64,000 bases of DNA, taken from the NCBI GenBank assembly GCA_014155875.1, contig JACEFZ010018318.1, positions 62,001-126,000 on the forward strand. Direction: 5' to 3'. Under the pieces are notes generated by a model. It worked only from the letters and a program-made list of their open reading frames with translations, made no database searches and had not been told where the DNA came from. Both the position numbers and the translations under genes were made by a program. Below, piece after piece: positions 56,291-64,000 of this stretch (the first letter of the stretch is position 1; each line of letters begins with the position of its first letter). This stretch comes from Cepaea nemoralis (Eukaryota; Mollusca; Gastropoda; Stylommatophora; Helicidae).

Positions 56291-57169
56291 CAATCACTAA
56301 TTATATTGTCTTAACGAATTTTGATAAAGCACTGTGTTGCACTTTGAAAAATAATCCCCATGTTGGCATAGGTAGCTCATGCAACATAATGAAAGGCTCA
56401 TCATTTCCAGTCAGATAAAGTATTCATGGCGTTAATTACTAGGATGAAATATTTATGGGTGAAAAAATTACACTTTCTATTAACTTAAAAGGTAGTCTCC
56501 ATGACAGATACAGCCATTATGGTGTAAAGCATATTTTCCAAACAATTCTGAGGTAGTCATTTGATGAGGCTACAACTGTAGGCCTACTGGTCAGAAGAGT
56601 GAACTCTGCCACTGCTGGTGTAGGACCCCAAACCACTGTCTCAATCAAGCACAATACCCACTATACCACAGCCAATATCTAACATGAGAAATAATCAACA
56701 CGTTAGTTGTGCAATATTTGACATTTCAAATATCAAATAGTGACCAGTTCAAACCAGGGGCTAAATTACGAAAGAAAAACAGAAATCTTTCAACCGTTGT
56801 GACAGGTTTAAAAAAAAAAAACAATTCCTCAACATGTAAATCTGCTACATCTTTCGCTGCTGCTTACTGGAATTATTCTTTCACTGGAAATCCCAATGTT
56901 TTCTTACCGGTATCATTAAGGTGTTGGAACCGTCTACATTTACTACCAAACGAGGAGAAAACAGCAACCCAGTGCCTCGGTTTTTGAACAACTAACTTGT
57001 CCGACATAAAATAAGGGAAATTATCCCTGAAATTGTGTGATTTATAACACAGAGTAAGTGTTCCTGTTTTACTGGACTGATTTTATGCCATAAATGATAG
57101 TACAATTTCCTTTCTTACAAAATGGAAAATACCATGTTAACTACTATAATATGAATTTACATGATTGTT

Positions 57170-57420
57170 TACGAAATACAGTTAATAACATCATGGAGGG
57201 GTATATGCCCGGGAAGAGACGAAGAGGAAGGCCAAAGATTAGATGGGTGCATAATGTGGCAGAATGCCAGTGATAAGATCAGCTGAAAAACACCTAATAG
57301 TAATAGCAGTGGTAATGTGATTTCTGAGGACAATGTAAAGAATACCATGGAATGGCAGAAAAGCCAATGAGAAAGTACTACAAGATTGCCGCAAACTGAT
57401 TAGATAAAAGATGTTCTACA
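57170..57420 (+). mobile_element. RTE-like LINE fragment
   Basis: Two pieces are present: G-K-R-R-R-G-R-P-K-I-R-W (57210-57245), and V-M-W-F-L-R-T-M followed by R-I-P-W-N-G-R-K-A-N (57315-57375). Their order is reversed relative to the other copies, so this is a rearranged or composite relic. Confidence 0.55.
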
Positions 57421-57738
57421 GATGGGTGTATGATAGTACTATGATCGGTATATCGGACGCTGGACATCTGGCTTACGACTGAGGGGTTTACCGGTACCCG
57501 GTACCGGACGTTTGTTTTGGGAGCGAAATTCTGCAAGGGACATGCCACTGAATGAATGAACACTACTTCTTATCCTTCTTGCCTTACCTACTGGTTTGGT
57601 TCAAGACTGGTAAATATGTTTTTATCTACATGTACACATTATTGCATTGAATTACGTCTGTTATTTGCTCTACATGTTTGCACATCATTGATGAGATTTG
57701 TTTTAAATTCTATTAAATGTGTGCTACTTAATTTTTAG

Positions 57739-57783
57739 GGCAAAATGGGTTCTCCTGGATTTCCTGGCATAAATGGCATTCCC
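57739..57783 (+). CDS. COL4A1-like: Type IV collagen alpha chain, 45-bp Gly-X-Y exon
   Basis: Between TTTTTAG and GTAAGT, 15 codons read GKMGSPGFPGINGIP, five Gly-X-Y triplets in phase 0. With only 45 bases the exon is easy to miss, but both splice sites are consensus. It supplies exactly the triplets needed between the neighbouring exons: across the four exons the run from the first triplet to the G-C-N triplet is 28, the spacing I recall for the vertebrate alpha1(IV) chain. Confidence 0.85.
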
Positions 57784-57811
57784 GTAAGTATAACTAAATA
57801 CAAAAAGTGTG

Positions 57812-57816
<5 letters not shown>

Positions 57817-57893
<77 letters not shown>

Positions 57894-57956
57894 GCTCTCT
57901 CTCGCTCTCTCTCTGTCTCTCTCTCTCTCTCGCTCTCTCTCTCTCTCTCGCTCTGT
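57817..57956. repeat. CT dinucleotide microsatellite
   Basis: About 65 CT units with a few CG, CA and TG interruptions, just inside the intron after the 45-bp exon. A GTGT-rich stretch follows (57954-58055). Confidence 0.95.
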
Positions 57957-58229
57957 GTGTGTATATGTATGTACGTATGTATTTACGTGTGTAGCCTACA
58001 TGTGTGTGTACGTACGTACCTTTGTACTTGTGTGTGTGTGTGTGAGTGTGCTTGTGTGTATGAAGGTGAATGCAGTCACTGTGCTTCTTTAATGATAGAG
58101 GATCAATACTGTGAATCTGACTATCAGTCCATGCTTCAGAAATACTATAAGGTGAACTCGTAAAAAGGGGTAAATGTAATCCCATAGCACATACGTTGGA
58201 AATCTTGGCTACATAATCAACAACAGTGG

Positions 58230-59140
58230 GGCTGTTCATAGGAAATTAGATGGACAAGCTGGTCACAGCAATGCAGGGGTTTAACAGCCTATGGCACAAC
58301 AATATCTAAAAAAGGTTACAATACATGTTTTGAGGACATGCATCTTTCCTGAGGCAACATATGGAAGTGAGTCATGGACAATTTCACAATCACTACAACA
58401 GAAAGAAGAAAAAAAAAAAGAAAATTAGAGGTTGTGAGCTCAAATGCTACAGGTTATAGAAAAGTTCTTAGAATAACCTGGAGCAAGAAGAAGAAAAATA
58501 CTGACTGACTACGAGATCTGAATGTCGAAGACAACTGACTCATGAACAGTATCGTGGCTGGGAAACTGAATCACTGTGGCCATATTGAACGTTACGTCAA
58601 TGGAGAGAACAGTGATGGAAGACATAGTTCCTGGTAGAAGAGCCAAGGGGTTGACTAGTACCAAGATGGACTCGGGACATTGCAGATGCCTTGGGCATGA
58701 GGCTGCAGGAGGCGGGAAAGAAATGGCCAGAGATGGACACGGGACATTGCAGACGCCTTGGGCATGAGGGTGCAGGAGGCGGGAGAGAAATGGCCAGAGA
58801 TGGACACGGGACATTGCAGACACCTTGGGCATGAGGCTGCAGGAGGCGGGAGAGAAATGGCCAGAGATGGACATGGGACATTGCAGACGCCTTGGGCATG
58901 AGGCTGCAGGAGGCGGGAGAGAATTGGCCAGAGATGGACATGGGACATTGCAGACACCTTGGGCTGCAGGAGACGGGAGAGAAATGGTCAGAGATGGACA
59001 TGGGACATTGCAGACACCTTGGGTATGAGGCTGCAGGGGGCGGGAGAGAAATGGCCAGAGATGGTCATGGGACATTGCAGACACCTTGGGCATGAGGCTG
59101 CAGGAGGCGGGAGAGAAATGGTCTGTGAAGGACTTGCTGC
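58230..59140 (+). mobile_element. RTE-like LINE 3' part with internal 67-bp array
   Basis: In shifting frames, F-P-E-A-T-Y-G-S-E-S-W-T-I-S, then W-S-K-K-K-K-N, S-I-V-A-G-K-L-N-H-C-G-H-I and V-P-G-R-R-A-K-G-L correspond in order to the LINE C-terminal region (same family as 46860-47225). The last coding block, R-W-T-R-D-I-A-D-A-L-G-M, is amplified seven times. After the array the protein end, R-E-M-V-C-E-G-L-A-A, is still present once. Confidence 0.7.
58674..59130. repeat. 67-bp tandem array, 7 copies, inside the LINE C-terminus
   Basis: GGGACATTGCAGA starts at 58674, 58741, 58808, 58875, 58942, 59002 and 59069. The period is 67 except for one 60-bp unit that lacks GCATGAG. As 67 is not a multiple of three, the frame rotates from copy to copy. 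Confidence 0.95.
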
Positions 59141-59194
59141 ATGATGATGAGTCGCATAGAGGCTACTACCAATGGCGAGTTAAGTGTTAGGCTT

Positions 59195-59620
59195 TCACAT
59201 GTTGCCATAGATCAGTCAGCACTCGGTGGATGATATGTCATAGATCAGTCAGCACTCGGTGGGTGATATGTCATAGATCAGTCAGCACTCGGTGGGTGAT
59301 ATGTCATAGATCAGTCAGCACTCGGTGGATGATATGTCATAGATCAGTCAGTACTCGGTGGATGATATGTCACAGATCAGTCAGCACTCAGTGGATGATA
59401 TGTCATAGATCAGTCAGCACTCGGTGGGTGATATGGTCAACACCCCCCCCCCCTCCTCCCGGCCGCCTTTACCAGAACCTTTCCTGGTACTCGCTTTGGG
59501 CTGGGTCAACCTGGATGCCAAGGTCAGTTTAAAAATTCGACTCTATACGATTACGAACGCATGTCCATTGGGCCGATGGGCAAGCGGTCTAGTCACTGTG
59601 CTATTTCAACTTGCATGGTT
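59195..59620 (-). mobile_element. SINE family A copy with internal 33-bp array
   Basis: After the array, the body continues as GGTCAACACCCC, GGCCGCCTTTACCAGAACCT and TTTGGGCTGGGTCAACCTGG, matching the copies at 61580 and 45600. Near 59560-59600, ATGGGCAAGCGGTCTAGTCA may be the eroded tRNA-like head in reverse. Confidence 0.65.
59209..59440. repeat. 33-bp tandem array, 7 copies, inside the SINE
   Basis: AGATCAGTCAGCACTCGGTG starts at 59209 and then every 33 bases to 59407. The unit equals the A-C-C-A-A-T-C-G-G to G-T-G-A-T-A-T-G part of the SINE A body. Confidence 0.95.
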
Positions 59621-59772
59621 CTAAGTAACGCGATCATTCTTGTGTCAGCACATTATGCACATATACTATATATATATATATATGATTCTGTTCCGGCGAT
59701 GAACACACACATATACTATATATATATGATTTTATGACGGCGAAAAACACAATACGTTTGATTGTTTTACAG

Positions 59773-59835
59773 GGTATTCCTGGTCCTACAGGTCCTAGGG
59801 GCCCGCCAGGTTTGGATGGTTGCAATGGAACGCAG
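59773..59835 (+). CDS. COL4A1-like: Type IV collagen alpha chain, 7S exon with conserved GCNGT site
   Basis: Between TTTTACAG and GTAGGT, 21 codons read GIPGPTGPRGPPGLDG followed by C-N-G-T-Q, seven triplets in phase 0. The G-C-N-G-T segment holds a cysteine and an N-glycosylation sequon (N-G-T) that are conserved at this place in the 7S domain of collagen IV chains and lie within the tetramer overlap. This is the strongest single sign that the gene is type IV. The reading frame continues after the window, since the last intron is open at the right edge. Confidence 0.92.
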
Positions 59836-60649
59836 GTAGGTAGCTACGTATGTTAAATGTATGTTTGCACTTGTGTCTAAGTCTGTGCGTCGATGTGTTG
59901 TGTATCGATGTAATGCGCGTCCGTGTATTATTGTTTGTATAACCACATACATTCATTGGTATATTTGTCTGCATGTCTGGATGTATTTGTGTGTATGTCG
60001 GCATACACAAGTTCATGTATGTGTTTCATTTTGCCTGCAATAAATGCTTATTGACAATCCCGTATATTTCGTGACCAAATGAAACATGGAAGGGGCGTGA
60101 AGTCAGGCTGCAGATACACAGCTAAACACGTGAGCATCTTCAAATCCTACAGCTTCCAGGTCACTGGTAGTATCACACTCTACCTATTTGCATATATTTG
60201 GTAGAAAATGTCGAAAGAGTAGCAGAATCAGTTAGTCTCTGTCTTCTAAATGATCGCATTCAACAAATGGACATGCACCTATCTAGCCACACTCAATCCC
60301 TGCAGTTGCTTCATTATACACAAGATACAGGAGAAATGTCCCTAAACTGGCATCGATACAAAAATCCTGTCAAAGCCAACATGAGTTCCCAACGTTTAAA
60401 TGTATGCGATTTCAAATGACTTGTTTAGAAAGTAATGGCAACTGTCGAATCTTGTATGTCAAATCGGGGCCGTGCATGATACAGAGAGGCGGCCATATCA
60501 AGCGGCACCGTAAATGGGCTTCATAAGGGGCCAGCATTGTTAAAGGAAAACAATAAAAACATGTAAGGGGCGGCATTTCGAAGACTTGCATCATACTGAG
60601 AAAATCTACCGCATGGTCCTGTGTAAAATCATAGAAATATGATGAAGAA

Positions 60650-60870
60650 GAGGAGCGGCTGGCCGAGTGGCTAGAACTCCGGATTCATTTCCAGGAAACC
60701 CGGGTTCGAATCCTCGGTAAGGTGGGGGATTTTTTTCTGTCCGGGCTAACAGATAATCCCATCCTGCACAGTTCGCGGCGACTGCACTAGCCAGGCGGCC
60801 TTAATTCCTCTGGCTCAAAGACCCCCCTGCCATACACCGAAGGTACTATATTGGCAGTCAATGACAGGGG
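60650..60870 (+). mobile_element. tRNA-derived SINE family C, well-preserved head
   Basis: GCGGCTGGCCGAGTGGCTAG (A box TGGCCGAGTGGC) and CCCGGGTTCGAATCCTCG (B box GGTTCGAATCC) lie about 45 bp apart, so the internal Pol III promoter looks intact. The head resembles tRNA-Ser/Leu in style but lacks a proper acceptor stem. It is followed by a 140-bp body (GGGGGATTTTTTTCTGTCCG and onward), so it is a SINE and not a tRNA gene. Confidence 0.75.
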
Positions 60871-60959
60871 GCAGATATGATGAAGAAATGTGCTGGATGT
60901 TTGCTACGGCTGTCCACGGAAACAGTAACAAGAAAATAAACAGTTGAAACAATTACGGC

Positions 60960-61515
60960 AGACGACACATACAAGTACAGAACCCTTTTATACTACACAT
61001 ACAAGTACAGGACCCATTTATACGACACATACAAGTACAGGACCCTTTTACAATTATTGCAGACGACACATACAAGTACAGGACCCTTTTATACGACACA
61101 TATAAGTACAGGACCCTTTCGTACAACACATACAAGTACAGGACCCTTTCGTACGACACATACAAGTACAGGATACTTTCGTACGACACATACAAGTACA
61201 GGACCCTTTCATACGACACATACAAGTACAGGACCCTTTCATACGACACATTCAAGTACAGGACCCTTTCATACGACACATACAAGTACAGGACCCTTTC
61301 ATACGACACATACAAGTACAGGACCCTTTTATACGACACATTCAAGTACAGGACCCTCTTATACGACACATACAAGTACAGGACCCATTTATACGACACA
61401 TACAAGTACAGGACCCATTTATACGACACATAAAAGTACAGGACCCTCTTATATGACACATACAAGTACAGGACCCATTTATACGACACATACAAGTACA
61501 TGACCCTTGTATACG
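60960..61515. repeat. 30-bp minisatellite, about 18 copies
   Basis: The unit is CACATACAAGTACAGGACCC followed by TTTCATACGA. The phase is kept exactly over about 450 bp, with only a 14-bp insertion (AATTATTGCAGACG) near 61050. Variation is confined to a few positions. Open frames on both strands are by-products. Confidence 0.96.
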
Positions 61516-61529
61516 CCCAAGACGCACAG

Positions 61530-61790
61530 GCCATATGGTGCTAGCCCCACATTTGTATAGGAGGCCAACCGGCCCTCGGCGGGTGATATGGTCAGTTTCA
61601 CAATGGCCGCCGTTACTTTCAAAGACATTTCCTAGTACCAGTTTTAGACTGGGCAGACCTGGGAGCCCAATTCAGTGTTTACACCTTCACTCGGATGTGG
61701 ACCTCAAGCCATAACCCATTGCTAACCGACTGGTAGACGGGTGTCTAGCCACTACCCACACGCCGTTCCCTGATGGTCTCAGGGAAGAAA
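61530..61790 (-). mobile_element. SINE family A, near full length
   Basis: On the - strand, a tRNA-like head (GTGGGTAGTGGCTAGACACC) is followed by the body (GGGCTCCCAGGTCTGCCCAG, AACGGCGGCCATTGTGAAAC, CATATCACCCGCCGAGGGCC) and ends with CTATACAAATGTGGGGCTAG and CACCATATGG. This copy defines the length of the family (about 260 bp) for comparison with the others. Confidence 0.72.
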
Positions 61791-62399
61791 TGAAGGATTG
61801 CCTCGATGGGCCAGGCGGGGCTATAGCGGGGAACAATAAAGGCTACTAGGTGCAGAGATCGCAAACACAAGTGGGCGGGGAGGTGAGCGATGAAGTCCAG
61901 ACTGTTGTACCCAGCTCCTTACTGACAGCGGCTTCCCAATGCTGAGTTGCCAGATTTTATTTCAGAAAAATGCACACTTCACAAAATTCAGCCTACTCAA
62001 GATGACTTAGCGGAAAGATATTTCTTGTGGGATATTTTAATTGAATGATTCTAAATAGCTATACGAACAATGAAACTAGAGAAATAAATACTGACATTTA
62101 GCAATAATACAGACAGAATTAATAGCATATATAAAGGAGAGGAATAATCTAAGATTGGACAAGAAGGGAGACGAGAAAAGGAGATGAATGAACAAAGAAG
62201 AATTGTGGGGATATAGAGACATTGGTTTGGGGTAGGGTGGGGGGATTGACGAAAGGGGAAGAGATGGATGTTGAGAGGAGAACGAACGAACGAACGAACT
62301 AGAAAATGAAAAATGGAGGGGGAGAAAGAGGGGTTGAAGAGTGGAACAAGAAATACATTAGAATGAATGAAGAATGTGATAACACTAGTAACAACAAAC

Positions 62400-62447
<48 letters not shown>

Positions 62448-62450
62448 CTA
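62400..62450. repeat. AAT trinucleotide run
   Basis: About 15 AAT/ATA units with two interruptions. Confidence 0.93.
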
Positions 62451-63639
62451 ATAACGAAAATACAATTGTGCACTAAAGCACTGCTCATATCTTTGATTCA
62501 AAAACGTTTCAAGACCAAATTGGCCAGGCTGAGTAAGTAAATAACTGACTTCCAACAGTCGGATAAGCCTAACGTTCCTGGCTGAACATTTCTCCCCCGT
62601 ACTTCCCTTGTATCACTGATTCTCATGCTTTACATTGTTATCGGTGTTTTTTTATTTTTTAAAGTCATCTACCGAGTTACATCTGACGTAGGAAGTCAAT
62701 AAGAACATGACTTTCCTATTTGTGTTTGCAATACAATTTGTTTAGACAGGTCTCTTCACTGACTGTCTTTGAATTGTCCCGTACCCCTGCCACAACTATA
62801 GCCCTCCGCACAGTTAGGGAATCACTGCCATTCACGAGTAGAACTTGGTGAAATTTGCTGCAACCAGCGTCTGCGAACTGCCTTCCTTACCCCATTTCCG
62901 CTTCTTCACCACTAGCCTGTGTGTATAAATAAATTATTTCTCTAAACTCACGGAGATCTCTTCCACATGCGCGGGGTGACATTCCAGTATCCTTACTCAC
63001 GTTCTTTGCCTGGGGTCTAGAGCGTGCGGAAAGCGGGGATTGGGAGGGGGGAAGCTTCGTCGCTAGCGACTAGGCACACTTTTTACATGATGGGGAGGTT
63101 CACAAACAGAACAGCAGACACACAGAAGAAAGACTGAAAAAAGTGCGTAGTTAATTTAGAAAGAATCCAGAGAGACGATATTGCTGTGTGCGATTTTAGA
63201 TGTCTATGAACATTATAACAGTCGAGGTCTGACCCAGTTTTTTTTATTTATTTTTAATGTAAATATAGAAAGTGAAAAAAATGTGTAATTGGTGAGGGGC
63301 GGGGAGTGGGTTCTTGGTAGGTGAAGAGACGTTACATTGATTCAGCAGGCTTTGTACATACGATATGAGTATGAGAGTAGACTGTGGTGATGGAAGCGGC
63401 AGCAGTGGTAGCAGTTGTGGTGATTATTGTCGGAGGAGAAAGAAGAGGAATCGGAAGAGAAGGCGGAGTAAGAAGTAGCACAAGAAGCTTGAAATGAAAA
63501 GTAATAGTATCTCCGAGACAATTGCACTCATGAATGTTATAGCCCGGAATCGTAGCCACAAACTTGGGAGCGCCACGAAGACAGCCTAAACTGCAAACAA
63601 AAGAGTAGTAGAACATCGACAGCACTATCGTAGCTATCA

Positions 63640-64000
63640 GTAACATCAGAGATTTCACAAAGGCCTTTGATCGAGTCTCGCACATAGAGATAAGCACATT
63701 TTAATACCAACATCATGTAAATTATTGAAGCAGTCTATACAAACAAGCTGTGCTGTCTTTACAAACAACGATATAAGGTAATTGTTCATAACAACAGAGG
63801 GAATCCTACAAGGATGTTGTACCCAGTCCTGAGTACTTTTTAGCATATGTCACATTGCGCAGATAACTTAACTGAATATATATTGATAGAATATGGTGTG
63901 CACTTTGCGATTTGCTACTGACCTTGATGGTATAGCTAGAATCAAATTAGAACTCTAAGGCCATTTCTCAAGGTTAGAGAGCAAACTTTAAGGTCGTATG
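63640..64000 (+). mobile_element. LINE reverse transcriptase fragment, open at window end
   Basis: On the + strand, D-F-T-K-A-F-D-R-V-S-H (first catalytic aspartate) is followed about 60 codons later by R-G-N-P-T-R-M-L-Y-P-V-L-S-T-F. Then, near 63905-63945, comes R-F-A-T-D-L-D-G-I-A-R, a decayed F-A-D-D-L box. Frames shift twice. The style matches RTE-type LINEs. Confidence 0.65.

Larger units (their letters stand above)
49036..57738 (+). other. Collagen IV intron (8.7 kb)
   Basis: Bounded by GTAAGT and TTTTTAG. It holds two I-like LINE 3' copies with internal tandem arrays, RTE-like fragments, and the 36-bp and 27-bp minisatellites. Nothing is recognised in 50970-52060, 53340-54410 and 56300-57170. 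Confidence 0.8.
57784..59772 (+). other. Collagen IV intron (2.0 kb)
   Basis: Starts GTAAGT and ends TTGTTTTACAG. It is filled by a CT microsatellite, a LINE with a 67-bp array, and a SINE with a 33-bp array. Confidence 0.85.
59836..64000 (+). other. Collagen IV intron, running off the window
   Basis: At least 4.16 kb beginning GTAGGT. It holds SINEs, the 30-bp minisatellite, an AAT run and an RT fragment. I find no further Gly-X-Y exon. 59850-60640 and 62450-63600 contain nothing I recognise. Confidence 0.75.

Noticed and set aside
60650..60725. Possible functional tRNA gene with clear A and B boxes
   Set aside because: No acceptor stem pairing is evident, and a SINE-like body follows instead of a T-run terminator after the tRNA-like part.
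60960..61515. Possible CRISPR-like array
   Set aside because: The units are contiguous without unique spacers and the DNA is from an animal; it is a minisatellite.

Overview
The window is a stretch of animal (metazoan) nuclear DNA. It has phase-0 collagen exons with consensus GT/AG splice sites, introns of 2 to 9 kb, and no operons, ribosome binding sites or bacterial genes. The transposon mix points to an invertebrate, most likely a mollusc or another lophotrochozoan: I-like LINEs with RNase H, RTE-like LINEs, tRNA-derived SINEs, a Ty3/Gypsy element with very long LTRs, Tigger and hAT elements. The lineage is an inference from element style and was not tested.

The one host gene I can support is a type IV collagen alpha chain on the + strand. 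Four consecutive exons (44630-44749, 48901-49035, 57739-57783, 59773-59835) encode the four-cysteine 7S segment and an unbroken Gly-X-Y run that ends in the conserved GCNGT glycosylation site. The signal-peptide exon and the rest of the gene were not found and probably lie outside the window. A second host-derived item is a frameshifted fragment on the - strand (about 1925-2611) that resembles the mechanosensitive channel Piezo, apparently a pseudogene.

Everything else is mobile or tandem-repeat DNA. Left third (1-16 kb): an I-like LINE endonuclease piece, an internally deleted Tigger element with intact ends, a roughly 48-bp minisatellite running into a large TCTA microsatellite, an RNase H LINE fragment, an RTE-like LINE (5.8-8.5 kb) and a long I-like LINE (12.6-15.5 kb). 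Middle (16-35 kb): LINE and SINE fragments, an 830-bp trinucleotide array, a hAT MITE with its target duplication, and several satellites. 35.96-42.74 kb: a complete, recently inserted LTR retrotransposon on the - strand. It has two 2222-bp LTRs with only three differences seen, a CATAT target duplication, and a short interior in which Gag and protease are joined directly to the integrase C-terminal domain, with reverse transcriptase, RNase H and the integrase core missing. Right third (43-64 kb): the collagen exons, with introns filled by LINE and SINE debris and striking minisatellites.

A recurring theme is that several minisatellites are tandem amplifications of internal pieces of the dispersed elements: the RNase H 3' part of the I-like LINE twice independently, the C-terminus of an RTE-like LINE, and the body of a SINE. 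Several microsatellites sit exactly at LINE 3' ends.
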